Below, one piece after another: positions 29,851 to 39,099 of a DNA stretch of 64,000 nt (the stretch's first letter is position 1; every line of letters begins with the position of its first letter). The stretch comes from Paucibacter sediminis (lineage in GTDB: Bacteria > Pseudomonadota > Gammaproteobacteria > Burkholderiales > Burkholderiaceae_C): NCBI RefSeq assembly GCF_030254645.1, contig NZ_CP116346.1, positions 4,877,001-4,941,000 of the forward strand, in the 5' to 3' direction. The notes beneath the pieces are model-generated. The model was given only the letters and a program-made list of their open reading frames with translations, made no database searches and had not been told where the DNA came from. The position numbers and the translations under genes were made by a program.

Positions 29851-30282
29851 GCGCGCTCCTTCATAAGACTGCGAAACTCATTCATCAAGACACGTGGGGG
29901 AGTACGACTCTTCACAGCGCCTGCACGAGGGACGCCTCCTGACCCAGCATTTCAAGACCTGCGATCAACGAAAGCACTGGGCACGACGGAAACCCGACTC
30001 AACAAAAAATGCCCGCTGGCTTGCGGCCACGGGCGCAACGAAAGCCGGCTTCCGTCTGTAGTTTCACTACATTTGGACCCTGCTCCGTCGGCCGAGATCA
30101 TAACCGAGATGGGATTCGCGCCTGACATGGGGCTTACCCCAGCCCGGCGCGAAGCTCACTTGGCGCCGATGCCGCCCCGTAGGCCGCGTCGCAGACCCCA
30201 CGCCTTCATATTTGGTATCTTACTGGTATTTGATTGGTGCATTGCAGCGCGCGGTTCCGTGTTTACCCGCAGCAGCTCATAC
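29851..30282. other. 432-base intergenic region upstream of tonB
   Basis: No protein gene is seen. It holds a terminator-like hairpin on the minus strand at 30004-30034, a perfect small hairpin TGTAGT-TTC-ACTACA at 30057-30071, and an A/T-rich island at 30205-30240 with the direct repeat TGGTAT at 30213 and 30224 (11-base period). The order of a promoter-like island, about 170 bases, then a terminator on the minus strand could encode a small RNA or be the tail of the hydroxylase mRNA. Confidence 0.5.
30004..30034 (-). terminator. Rho-independent terminator-like hairpin
   Basis: Read on the minus strand, GCCCG-TGGC pairs with GCCAGCGGGC (one bulged base), followed by ATTTTTTG. It would end transcripts coming from the hydroxylase gene or a small RNA before tonB. 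Confidence 0.7.
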
Positions 30283-31491
30283 TCAGAGGTCGAAGCCGCC
30301 CGCCCTGCCCAGGAAGGCCTGTTCGGCCTGGGTCAGCAGGGTGACGGCGCGGCGCTCCGCTTCGCTGAGGGCCGGATGCCAGACGTCGAAGATCAGGACC
30401 ACGCGCAACTTGTCGCTGTCGTTCCAGGCTTCGTGCTCGATGGTGTCGTCGAACACCCAGGCCTGGCCGGGCACCCATTCACGAACCTGGTTGCCAACCC
30501 TGAAGCCGCAACCCGCCGGCACGATCAACGGCAGATGGGTCACCAGACGCGCGTTGCTGATCCCCACATGCGGCGGAATGCGGGTGCGCGGCTTGAGCAG
30601 CGAGAACATCGCCACCGGCGTACGCCCGGGCTGATCGGGCTGCGGGGCGGCGCCCAGCGCCTGCATGGTGCGGGGGCATTTGGCCGCGTTGGCGGGCACG
30701 GGCACGCCGTCCTTGAGCAGGTGAAAGGCGCTCCAGCGCGGCGAGTTGTTGAGTTCGGCCCATTGGTTCAAGGGCGCGTCGCTGCCGTAGGTCAGATAGG
30801 GCGTGAAACCCTCCTCCTGCGCCAGCACGCCAAGAAATTCGTCGCGTATCGCATCGGTCGCCGCTTCGATCTCGTCGAGCCAGGGAAATGTCTGGCGCTC
30901 GAAGAACTCGACGGGCACGAGTTGCGGCATGAAGTAACCCATCGGTTGCGCGTCATAGCGCTTCTTGCGCCCGAACTGGATATCGAGCGACAGGCGGAAG
31001 CGGTCCAGCTCCCTGGACTCGAGCTGCGCGCCCTGCTCGGCGATGAAGCGATCGACAAAATCGCCGAAACGCTGCTTGTAGCGCAGCACGTAATCGCGCG
31101 CATGCTGGACCGGCGCACGCAACTCGGCGACGACGCGTTCGGCATCCGGCGCCACCGCGGTGACACCCTCGTAGGCGCTCACCGCCTCGTGCGTGCGGCC
31201 CTGCCGCTCCAGCAACTTGCCGCGCATGATGAGCGCCATCAAGTCATGCGAGTCGGCCTCCAGGGCGCGGTGCAGCACGCGCTCCTCGTTGGCCTCGTCC
31301 TTGAGCATGCGGAACAGCATGGCCAGCTGCAGCCACGGCTGCGGGTTGTTAGGCTGGAGCTCGCTGAGGCGCTCCAACAGGGCACGGGCAGCCGCCACGT
31401 CGCGCCGCATCAGGGCCTGCTGCGCACGCGCCGCCAGGTCGGCGAGTTCGCCGGGCAGACCGGGCACAGCGCCGGATGTCGAAGTGTTCAT
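30283..31491 (-). CDS. TPR / aspartyl-asparaginyl beta-hydroxylase family protein
   Basis: 402-residue protein combining N-terminal TPR-like helices (about residues 10-110, e.g. RALLERLSELQPNNPQPWLQLAML) with a C-terminal Asp/Asn beta-hydroxylase domain (about 190-385). Metal-binding histidines are visible in IPPHVGISNARLVTHLPLIVP and VFDDTIEHEAWNDS, in line with Fe(II)/2-oxoglutarate oxygenases of this family. It lies 71 bases downstream of a TonB-dependent receptor gene on the same strand, a pairing seen in other bacteria rich in such receptors. The hydroxylated target is unknown. Confidence 0.88.
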   Translation of the reverse strand: MNTSTSGAVPGLPGELADLAARAQQALMRRDVAAARALLERLSELQPNNPQPWLQLAMLFRMLKDEANEERVLHRALEADSHDLMALIMRGKLLERQGRTHEAVSAYEGVTAVAPDAERVVAELRAPVQHARDYVLRYKQRFGDFVDRFIAEQGAQLESRELDRFRLSLDIQFGRKKRYDAQPMGYFMPQLVPVEFFERQTFPWLDEIEAATDAIRDEFLGVLAQEEGFTPYLTYGSDAPLNQWAELNNSPRWSAFHLLKDGVPVPANAAKCPRTMQALGAAPQPDQPGRTPVAMFSLLKPRTRIPPHVGISNARLVTHLPLIVPAGCGFRVGNQVREWVPGQAWVFDDTIEHEAWNDSDKLRVVLIFDVWHPALSEAERRAVTLLTQAEQAFLGRAGGFDL

Positions 31492-31511
31492 GTTCAGACG
31501 GTACAACAGCA

Positions 31512-31546
31512 AAGAAAAAAGCGCCTGTGCAAGCACAGGCGCTTTG
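31512..31546 (-). terminator. Rho-independent terminator between receptor and hydroxylase genes
   Basis: AAAGCGCCTGTGC and GCACAGGCGCTTT make a perfect 13-bp stem with a 2-base loop, followed by TTTTCTTT on the minus strand. It sits after the receptor stop and only about 20 bases before the hydroxylase ATG. Confidence 0.9.
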
Positions 31547-31562
31547 ACTTACGCGCTGGAAC

Positions 31563-34490
31563 TTAGAACTTGGCGTTCAGGTTCAGCGTGATGCGACGGC
31601 CCAGGGCGTCGTACACCACCGGGTAGGTGTTGCCGTTGCCGAAGGGGGCGCCGGTCACGGCCAGCGGGGGATCCTTGTCCAGCAGGTTGTTGATGCTGGC
31701 GGCCAGCGTGATGTTCTTCGTCAGCTTGTAAGAGGCCGACAGGTCCAGATAGTTCTGGGCGCTGAAGGTCTTGCTGATTTCGCTCACCGTACCAGCCAGT
31801 TGCTCGTTGCTGCTGCTTGCATCCACGTCAACCTTGCCGAAATAGCGCCAGGTCAGAGCTGCGTTGATGCCCCAGGGGGTAGCCCAGGAAGCGCGCAGCT
31901 TGTGACGCCACTTCGGAGCGGGCGTGCCGCAGGTCGAGCCGTAGTAGCCAGCGCAGTCAAACGAACCCAGGCCAGGCACGGTCTCGTAGGCCAGTTCCTT
32001 CAGGTAGGTACCCAGGAAGCTCAGGTCCAGCTTGCCCATGTCGCCCAGGCGCATGCCGTAGTCCACGCCCACGTCCAGGCCCTGGGTCTTCTGCGACGCA
32101 ACGTTGATGTTGGTCGAGATGATCTGGGCACCGGTGGTCAGCCACAGCGAGCCGAACTTGTCGCGCTGGATCAGGCTGCAGAACTTCGGATCGCCAGTCT
32201 TCAGGCACTGCGACAGCGTGGTCGTCGGCGGCAGGGCGCTGATGGCGTCCTTCAGCTTGATCGAGAAGTAGTCCAGCGAGACGTTCAGGTCCTTCAGCGG
32301 CGAGGCCACCACACCGAAGGTGATACTGTTGGCAGTCTCAGGCTTCAGGTTGGGGTTGCCACCGAACAGGCCGTTGTACTGGCCAGCCGGGCTGTCGATG
32401 ATCTTGCCGTACTGGGCCGCCGTCACGCCGGTGCGTGCGCATTCCGCCAGGGTGGCGGTGGGCGCGGTGCCGGCGCAAGGATCGCTGTCGTTGTTGTAAA
32501 GGCCTTGCGACTGCGAAGCGTACAGCTCAACCACATTGGGCGAACGTGCAGCCTGCTGGTAGCTGGCGCGCAGCTTCACTTCCTTGACGGGCGACCACTC
32601 GAGGCCGGTACCGTAGGTATCGGTCTGCGGGCCGGTGCTGTACTTCGAATGGCGGTACGAAGCGTTCAGGTTCATCGCGTAGGCGTAGGGCTGACGCTCG
32701 GCCAGCGGCACGCGCACTTCGCCGTAGATGTCGTCCACGCTGTACTTGCCGCCCACGCCGATGGTGGGGCCGCCCTGGCCAGCCAGGTCACCGGTGGTGA
32801 AGGCCGAGTCGGTCGACAGTTCCAGCTGCTCGGTGCGACGCTCCACACCGAAGGCGACGCCCACGCCAGAGCGTGCGGTCGGCAGCTTCAGGCCGTACTC
32901 GGTCAGGTCACCGGCCACCGAGGCGCCAAACACGCCCTGGTTGGTGAAGCCCTTCTGGAAGCCCGGGGTCTGCAGATAGGCCAGCGCCTCAGGAGTCACC
33001 TTGCCCAGCGCCCAGATGTTGTAGGGCACGCAGTTCGGGTCGGAGCCGTCCAGGGCCGAGCGGCAGACGATGTTGCCGTTGGCGTCCTTCACGGCATCCA
33101 GCGACTTGCCGATGCGGTTGTTGGAGAAGTCGTTCTTGTAGGTCTCTTGGTAGACCACGCGAGCGACCTGGCCGAATGCGTCATAGCTCCAGGCACCGAT
33201 ATCGCCCTTCACGCCGACGATGGCGCGGTAGGAGGTGTGGCGCAGGTCATCCTGACGGCCGCCGCCTTCGACGTTGCGACGCGCGATCAGGATGTTGGCG
33301 ACATCGCCAGCCTTGTTGAAGGTCTTGCCTTCATCGGCGTTGGACGCAGCCAGCACGGCCTTCCACGAGTCCGTCAGGAAGGGGTTCTCGAACTTGATGC
33401 CACCGGCGGTGGAGGTGTCGAACACGAACAGACCGCTAGGTGCGATCTGTGCCACGGTGTGGTCATCGTGGAAGCCCAGCTGTGCGTACACGCGGGCCAT
33501 GTCGTTGATGTCGTAGTGCGCGATCGCGGTGGCCGAGTAGCGGTCAGCCGGGCGCTGGAAGTAGTTCAACGGGCCGAAGTTGTACTGGTCGGTCGCGGCC
33601 GAGAACGGACGTGCATTGCCGGCGGCATCAGCCACCGTGAAGCTGCCCTGGTTCAGGAAGAAACGGCCGGGGTAGCTGGTGGACGAGCCGCCGCAGTTGA
33701 AGGCCTTGCCGCCAGAAGCAATGCCCAGCGAGCAGGACGAGAAATCGCGCTCGCTTTGCAGCAGCGCGTTTTCCTTGTGGGCCGTGAAATTCAGCGTGGC
33801 ATTGCCCTTGCCGTCGGCGAAGTTGCCGCCCACGGTGACGCTGAATTCGCGCGTGATGCCGTCCAGGCCCTTGTCGCCAGGGACTTGGAAGCCGGTCGGG
33901 TTGGTCTTGGCACGGCCGGCGACGATGTCAGCCACGCCCGAGGGGTTGTTCTGCTGGTGGTTGTAGCCCGAGTAGGTGGCGTCGAACTCCACACCCTGGA
34001 AGTTGTCCTTCAGGATGAAGTTGACCACGCCGGCCACGGCGTCGGCACCGTACACGGCGGAAGCGCCGCCGGTCAGGATTTCAACGCGGCTGATCATCGA
34101 AACCGGGATCTGGTTCAAGTCAGCGGCGGTGTTGCGCGGGCTGCCGGCAGGCATGCGGCGACCGTTCACCAGCACCAGGGTGCGGCTCGAGCCGAGGTTG
34201 CGCAGGTTGACGGTGGCGGTGCCGGTGGAGCCGTTCGACACGCTGCCGCCGTAGTCGGCGAAGACCTGGGGCAGGTTGTTCAGCAGGCCTTCCGCGGTAC
34301 GGATACCGTCGGCCTTGATGGCTTCGGCGCCCAGCACCACGACCGGGCTCTGGCCCTCGGTGTCGATGGTCTTGATGCGTGAACCGGTGATCTCGACACG
34401 CTGCAGTGATTCTTGCGCCATTGCAACGCCGGGCAGGGCAGCGCCCAGGGCGAGCAGGACGGCGACGTTAACGCTCTTCCTCTTGAACAT
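31563..34490 (-). CDS. TonB-dependent outer-membrane receptor
   Basis: 975-residue receptor. Signal peptide MFKRKSVNVAVLLALGAALP with cleavage near VAMAQ, TonB-box-like start ESLQRVEITGSRIKTIDTEG, plug domain (about residues 45-165; NLRNLGSSRTLVLVNGRRMP, EILTGGASAVYGADAVAGVVNFIL) and a large beta-barrel ending in an aromatic-type strand ITLNLNAKF. The start at 34490 is chosen for the signal peptide and GAGTCC upstream. This OAR-like class is typical for peptides or complex carbohydrates; the substrate is unknown. Upstream TTGACA-17-TGAGAT is its likely promoter. Confidence 0.93.
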   Translation of the reverse strand: MFKRKSVNVAVLLALGAALPGVAMAQESLQRVEITGSRIKTIDTEGQSPVVVLGAEAIKADGIRTAEGLLNNLPQVFADYGGSVSNGSTGTATVNLRNLGSSRTLVLVNGRRMPAGSPRNTAADLNQIPVSMISRVEILTGGASAVYGADAVAGVVNFILKDNFQGVEFDATYSGYNHQQNNPSGVADIVAGRAKTNPTGFQVPGDKGLDGITREFSVTVGGNFADGKGNATLNFTAHKENALLQSERDFSSCSLGIASGGKAFNCGGSSTSYPGRFFLNQGSFTVADAAGNARPFSAATDQYNFGPLNYFQRPADRYSATAIAHYDINDMARVYAQLGFHDDHTVAQIAPSGLFVFDTSTAGGIKFENPFLTDSWKAVLAASNADEGKTFNKAGDVANILIARRNVEGGGRQDDLRHTSYRAIVGVKGDIGAWSYDAFGQVARVVYQETYKNDFSNNRIGKSLDAVKDANGNIVCRSALDGSDPNCVPYNIWALGKVTPEALAYLQTPGFQKGFTNQGVFGASVAGDLTEYGLKLPTARSGVGVAFGVERRTEQLELSTDSAFTTGDLAGQGGPTIGVGGKYSVDDIYGEVRVPLAERQPYAYAMNLNASYRHSKYSTGPQTDTYGTGLEWSPVKEVKLRASYQQAARSPNVVELYASQSQGLYNNDSDPCAGTAPTATLAECARTGVTAAQYGKIIDSPAGQYNGLFGGNPNLKPETANSITFGVVASPLKDLNVSLDYFSIKLKDAISALPPTTTLSQCLKTGDPKFCSLIQRDKFGSLWLTTGAQIISTNINVASQKTQGLDVGVDYGMRLGDMGKLDLSFLGTYLKELAYETVPGLGSFDCAGYYGSTCGTPAPKWRHKLRASWATPWGINAALTWRYFGKVDVDASSSNEQLAGTVSEISKTFSAQNYLDLSASYKLTKNITLAASINNLLDKDPPLAVTGAPFGNGNTYPVVYDALGRRITLNLNAKF

Positions 34491-34579
34491 GTAAGGACTC
34501 CTTTGTGAGAAACATTCGCGTACTGAAACTGGGCACGCTTGGCGAGCCACGATAAGGCTCGACCTTGGCCTGAGCATCC

Positions 34580-34608
34580 ATCTCAGATTGGGGTCGTGCG
34601 AGTGTCAA
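34580..34608 (-). promoter_or_regulatory. sigma70-like promoter of the TonB-dependent receptor gene
   Basis: On the minus strand TTGACA (34608-34603), 17 bases, TGAGAT (34585-34580). The leader before the ATG would be about 83 bases. Inferred from sequence. Confidence 0.55.
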
Positions 34609-34769
34609 TTCAGTCACGCGTCAGCTTCCCCCGTAATGTCCCTAGGGCCTTCGGCTAAGTGCCGTAAGTCATTGAAAACACAGCGCTTACCCCAGGAAAC
34701 CCAGCGGTAACCTCGGGCCCCTTCGTTGCAACAACGCCACGCCGGACGACCCACGTGAACAAGGGCTTG

Positions 34770-36620
34770 TCAACTGCCTAAGGTCATGGGCGCCGGACCC
34801 AGCCGCGGCACGGCCTGCAGCAGGCTGCGCGTGTAGGCGTGCTGCGGCCGTTCAAGCACCGAATCGGTGCGTCCCGCTTCGACGATCGCACCGCCCTGCA
34901 TCACCGCCACGGCGTCGGCGATGTACTCCACCACGCCGATGTTGTGGGTGATGAAGAGAAAGGCCAGGCCCTGGCTGCGCTGCAGTTCGCGCAGCAGATT
35001 GAGGATCTGGGCCTGCACCGAGACATCCAGCGCCGAGGTCGGCTCGTCGCAGACGATCAGCCTGGGCTGGACCGCGAGCGCACGCGCGATCGCGATGCGC
35101 TGGCGCTGACCACCCGAAAACTCGTGCGGGAAACGCTCCAGGGCATCGCGCCGCAGGCCCACCTGGTCCAGCAGCGCCAGCAGCAGCTCGCGCCGCGCTG
35201 GCGCGTCCAGCTCGGGGCGCAGCGCCAGCAGGCCCTCTTCCAGCACCTCCATGACGCGCATGCGCGGGTTCAGCGAGGCGAACGGATCCTGGAAGATGAT
35301 CTGCACCTGGCGGCGCGCCGCGCGCAAGGCCTGACCCTGCAGACCGAACAGGTCCACGCCATCCAGCAAGGCCTGACCCTCGATGCGCGCCTGCTGGCGC
35401 AGCAATTGCACGATGGCCTTGCCCGAGGTGGTCTTGCCGCAGCCCGATTCACCCACCAGGGCCAGGGTCTGCCCTGCAGGGATGTCGAAGGACACGCCGT
35501 CCACCGCCCGGAACTCGCGCTGGCCGCCGCCCCACAGCCCACCACCGAGGCGGTAGACGACGCGCAGATCGCGCACCGCCAGCAGGGGCTGCGCGCCCGG
35601 CGCTGGCGCCGCGGCCGGGGCGGTGTCGGGCCGCGCCGGTGCGGCGGCCGGCAGGGCCTCGCCGGGCGCGCTGTAGAGCAGGCAACGCGCCTCATGCGTC
35701 GGTGCCACCTGGCTCAGCTGCGGTGGCTGCGCGGCGCAGTGCCGCATGGCGCGGTCGCAGCGCGGCGCAAAACGGCAGCCCTCGAACTGCAACCACAGCG
35801 GCGGCACCGTGCCGGCGATGGCAGCCAGGGCCGCGCCGCGCTTGCCGGCATCCGGCAGGGCTTGCAACAGCAGCCGCGCATAGGGGTGTTTGGGCGCGGC
35901 AAAGAACTCGGTCGCGGGCGCCAGCTCGACGATCTGGCCCGCATACATCAGCGCCACCTGGTGCGCCATGCCGGCCACCACCGCCAGATCGTGGGTGATG
36001 AGCAGCAGGCCCAGGCCGCGCTCGCGCTGCAGTTCCTTGAGTAGTTGCAGGATCTGCGCCTGTATCGTCACGTCCAGCGCGGTGGTGGGTTCGTCGGCGA
36101 TCAGGAAGTCCGGCTCTGCGGCCAGCGCCATCGCGATCATGACGCGCTGCTTCTGCCCTCCCGACAGGCGGAACGGATATTCGTCGATGCGGCGCTCGGG
36201 CTCGGGAATGCCGACCCGCCTCAGCCAGTCGATCGCCTTGGCGCGCGCCTGGGCGCCGCGCAAAGCGGTGTGCGCCTCGATCGCCTCGACGATCTGCGCG
36301 CCCACCCGCATGACCGGATTCAGGCTGGTGGCGGGCTCCTGGAAGATCATGCCGATGCGGCCGCCGCGCACGCCGCGCATCTGCGCCTCGCTGAGCCCGA
36401 ACACCTCGCGCCCGTCCAGCTCCAGCCGCCCTGCCGTGATGCGGCCGTTGTCGGGCAGCAGGCGCATCAGCGCCAGCGCCGTCATGCTCTTGCCGCAACC
36501 CGATTCGCCCACCAGGGCAAAGGTCTCGCCGCGCTGGAGCGTCAGCTGCATGCCGTCGATGGCGCGCACCAGGCCGGCATCGGCATCCAGGGTGACCTTG
36601 AGATCGTCGATGTGCAGCAT
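34770..36620 (-). CDS. yejF: peptide ABC transporter ATP-binding protein (YejF-type, two NBDs)
   Basis: 616-residue cytoplasmic ATPase with two nucleotide-binding domains. First: GESGCGKS, signature [19 protein letters not shown]. Second: GESGCGKT, signature [18 protein letters not shown]. Between them [14 protein letters not shown]... with a fourth Cys (ARC) forms the oligopeptide transporter C-terminal motif reported to bind an Fe-S cluster in relatives. The two domains are joined by an Ala/Pro-rich linker ([20 protein letters not shown]). Last gene of yejABEF, starting 2 bases after yejE. Longer than E. coli YejF mainly in the linker. Confidence 0.93.
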   Translation of the reverse strand: MLHIDDLKVTLDADAGLVRAIDGMQLTLQRGETFALVGESGCGKSMTALALMRLLPDNGRITAGRLELDGREVFGLSEAQMRGVRGGRIGMIFQEPATSLNPVMRVGAQIVEAIEAHTALRGAQARAKAIDWLRRVGIPEPERRIDEYPFRLSGGQKQRVMIAMALAAEPDFLIADEPTTALDVTIQAQILQLLKELQRERGLGLLLITHDLAVVAGMAHQVALMYAGQIVELAPATEFFAAPKHPYARLLLQALPDAGKRGAALAAIAGTVPPLWLQFEGCRFAPRCDRAMRHCAAQPPQLSQVAPTHEARCLLYSAPGEALPAAAPARPDTAPAAAPAPGAQPLLAVRDLRVVYRLGGGLWGGGQREFRAVDGVSFDIPAGQTLALVGESGCGKTTSGKAIVQLLRQQARIEGQALLDGVDLFGLQGQALRAARRQVQIIFQDPFASLNPRMRVMEVLEEGLLALRPELDAPARRELLLALLDQVGLRRDALERFPHEFSGGQRQRIAIARALAVQPRLIVCDEPTSALDVSVQAQILNLLRELQRSQGLAFLFITHNIGVVEYIADAVAVMQGGAIVEAGRTDSVLERPQHAYTRSLLQAVPRLGPAPMTLGS

Positions 36621-36622
36621 GT

Positions 36623-38080
36623 TCAGGCCTTGCGGGTCTTGGCCAGGCCCAGCACGCGCGGGCGCAGGCTGCGGGCGCGCGGGTCGAAGGCATCGCGCAC
36701 GCCATCGGCAAACAGGTTGGCGGCCAGCACCAGGCTCACCATGAAGCCGAAGGCCGCCGCAAAGCTCCACCACACCAGCGGGTCGCGCGACATCTCGGCG
36801 CGCGCCAGATTGATCATGCCGCCAAAGCTGTTCATGCCCGGGTCCACGCCCACCCCCACATAGGTCAGCACCGCCTCGTAGAGGATCAGGTCCGAGAAGC
36901 TCAGCACCGTGGTGATCAGCACCAGGTGCATCACATTGGGCACGATGTGGCGCCACATGATGCGCAGCGGCCCGACGCCGAAGGCGGTGGCGGCCTGCAC
37001 ATAGTCCAGCTCGCGCAGCTTGAGCGTCTCGCCGCGGATCAGCCGGCACAGCGTGGCCCAGCCCGTCACGCCCAGGATCAGGCACAGCAGGAACATCTTC
37101 AGGTCCGCGCGCTCCACGCCGGTCTCGAACAGATCGGGGTTCTTGTCGAGGAAGACCTGCACCATCAGCACGCAGGCGGCAATCAGCAGCACATTGGGCA
37201 CCGAGGTCAGCAGGGTGTAGAGGTATTGGATCAGCTCGTCCACCCAGCCCTTGAAGTAACCGGCCAGGATGCCCAGCACCAGGGCCAGCGGCAGGGTCGC
37301 GAGGGTGGAGAGCGCGCCGATCACGAAGGCGGTGCGTATGCTCTTGAGCGCCTGGTAGAGCACGTCGTTGCCGGTGCGGTCGGTGCCGAACACATGGTAA
37401 TGGTCCATCAGCGCGATGCTGGGCCCGCTCAGCAGCGCGGTGACCGCCAGGGTCAGCAGCACCGCGCGCAGCGGGTAATGCGTGCGGTCGCGCAGCAGGT
37501 CCTGCAGCGCCCTCCGCCAGCCGCCATGGCCGGCGGCGAGCGCCGCCGTCATGGCAAGGCCCAGCAGCAGCACGGCCAGCAGGCCCCAGGCCAGCCCGCG
37601 CAGGGCGCGGCCCAGCACATCGCCCGCCCATTGCTCGGCCGGCAGGCGCAGATGGGCGCCGCCGAACTGCAGGCGCGGGTAGTCGCGGCGCACCTCACCA
37701 CCCTCGCTGATGTTGTCCTTGTTGAAACCCTGGTAGGCCAGCGGCGCCGAATAGCTGGTCTCGCGCATCGCCACCTGGCGCACCAGCAGCAGGTCGAGCA
37801 GCGATTCGGTGCGGGTGCTGTAGAACTGCTGGCCCGTCGCGCCGGCGCCCTCGGCCCCATCCAGGGCGCGGCGGAAATGCAGGCTGTCCAGCAGCGTCAC
37901 CGCCATGAACAGCAGCAGCACCACGCCGGCACAGCAGGAGGCCGCATCGCGCAGCACGCGCGCCCAGGTGACGCGCACATGGGGCTGGCGCAGGATGCGC
38001 AGCAGATAGCCCAGCAAGGCGGCGAACATGGCCCACAGGGCCACATCGGTCCAGAGCACGACGATCTTGAACGACGACAT
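36623..38080 (-). CDS. yejE: peptide ABC transporter permease (YejE-type)
   Basis: 485-residue inner-membrane permease of the OppC/YejE class. The typical TMD lies in the C-terminal two thirds, with DRTGNDVLYQALKSIRTAF, LALVLGILAGYFKGWVDELIQYLYTLLTSVPNVLL, and RDPLVWWSFAAAFGFMVSLVLAANLFADGVRDAFDPR. The protein is clearly longer than E. coli YejE (about 340), with an added N-terminal helix pair (VVLWTDVALWAMFAALLGYLL and AASCCAGVVLLLFMAVTLL) and an extra soluble stretch. Together with YejB it forms the channel. Confidence 0.93.
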   Translation of the reverse strand: MSSFKIVVLWTDVALWAMFAALLGYLLRILRQPHVRVTWARVLRDAASCCAGVVLLLFMAVTLLDSLHFRRALDGAEGAGATGQQFYSTRTESLLDLLLVRQVAMRETSYSAPLAYQGFNKDNISEGGEVRRDYPRLQFGGAHLRLPAEQWAGDVLGRALRGLAWGLLAVLLLGLAMTAALAAGHGGWRRALQDLLRDRTHYPLRAVLLTLAVTALLSGPSIALMDHYHVFGTDRTGNDVLYQALKSIRTAFVIGALSTLATLPLALVLGILAGYFKGWVDELIQYLYTLLTSVPNVLLIAACVLMVQVFLDKNPDLFETGVERADLKMFLLCLILGVTGWATLCRLIRGETLKLRELDYVQAATAFGVGPLRIMWRHIVPNVMHLVLITTVLSFSDLILYEAVLTYVGVGVDPGMNSFGGMINLARAEMSRDPLVWWSFAAAFGFMVSLVLAANLFADGVRDAFDPRARSLRPRVLGLAKTRKA

Positions 38081-38104
38081 GATTCCTAATCTTCGATGTG
38101 GGGC

Positions 38105-39088
38105 TCAGGACAGCCGCACGCGCGGATCCACCCAGGTGTAGGCCAGGTCGATGAGCGCATTGCTGGCCACATAAAGGGCTGCGCCCAGGAACACCATGGT
38201 GCGCACGATGGCGAAATCCTGGCCCGAGATGGCCTCGATGATGAAGGCGCCCAGGCCGGGGATGCCGAAGAAGCTCTCGAACACCAGGCTGCCCAGGAAC
38301 ACATAGGGCAGGTAGGAGCCGGCGCTGGTGATGATGGGAATCAGCGCATTGCGCAGCACGTGGCGGAACAGCACCACCGGTTCGGAGAGCCCCTTGGCGC
38401 GCGCGGTGCGCACATAGTCCTTGCCCACCTCCTCCAGGAACATGGCGCGGTACAGGCGCGCCTCGCCGCCCAGGCGCGAGAGCAGCGAGAGCACGATGGG
38501 TAGGGCCAGGAACTTGATCGCATCCAGGCCCGGCTCGTAACCGCCGATGGGCACCAGCCGCAGCAGGCGCGAGAAGAAGTACTGGCCGACGATGATGTAG
38601 AACAGGCTGGAGATCGACAGCATCAGCACGCACAGCACCACGCCCCAGAAGTCGATGCGGGTATGGCGGAAGAACACCAGCAGCAGCGCGAAGGCGGTGC
38701 TCACGATCACCTGCAGGACGAAGAGCGGCACCGCCAGCTGCAGGCTCACGCCCATGCGCACCTTGACCTCGTGCCCGATGTTGACGGCCTGGCGCGCATC
38801 CGAGCGGCCGAAGTCCAGCAGCATCAGCGAGATCGAGCGCTCCCACAGAATCGTGTGGGTGAACTTCTGGCTGCCCGCCTGCGCGGCGTCGTAGTACAGC
38901 GGCTTGTCGTAGCCGCGCTCGGTCTTCCACTTCTCGATCTGCTCCTGGGTGACGCGCTTGCCGCCGATGTTCAGGCGCGCCATGTCGTCGGGCGTGTTGA
39001 CCGAGAAGAACAGGAAGAAGGTCAGCAGGTTCACGCCCACCAGCACGGCGATGCCGTAGCCGAGGCGACGTAGCAGGTACTTGATCAT
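38105..39088 (-). CDS. yejB: peptide ABC transporter permease (YejB-type)
   Basis: 327-residue inner-membrane permease of the OppB/YejB class. It starts MIKYLLRRLGYGIAVLVGVNLLTF, with about six helices and the transport motif YRAMFLEEVGKDYVRTARAKGLSEPVVLFRHVLRNALIP. It ends 24 bases before yejE and starts 11 bases after yejA. The start is set by the family N-terminus. Confidence 0.94.
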   Translation of the reverse strand: MIKYLLRRLGYGIAVLVGVNLLTFFLFFSVNTPDDMARLNIGGKRVTQEQIEKWKTERGYDKPLYYDAAQAGSQKFTHTILWERSISLMLLDFGRSDARQAVNIGHEVKVRMGVSLQLAVPLFVLQVIVSTAFALLLVFFRHTRIDFWGVVLCVLMLSISSLFYIIVGQYFFSRLLRLVPIGGYEPGLDAIKFLALPIVLSLLSRLGGEARLYRAMFLEEVGKDYVRTARAKGLSEPVVLFRHVLRNALIPIITSAGSYLPYVFLGSLVFESFFGIPGLGAFIIEAISGQDFAIVRTMVFLGAALYVASNALIDLAYTWVDPRVRLS

Positions 39089-39099
39089 GTCGTCAGGCC

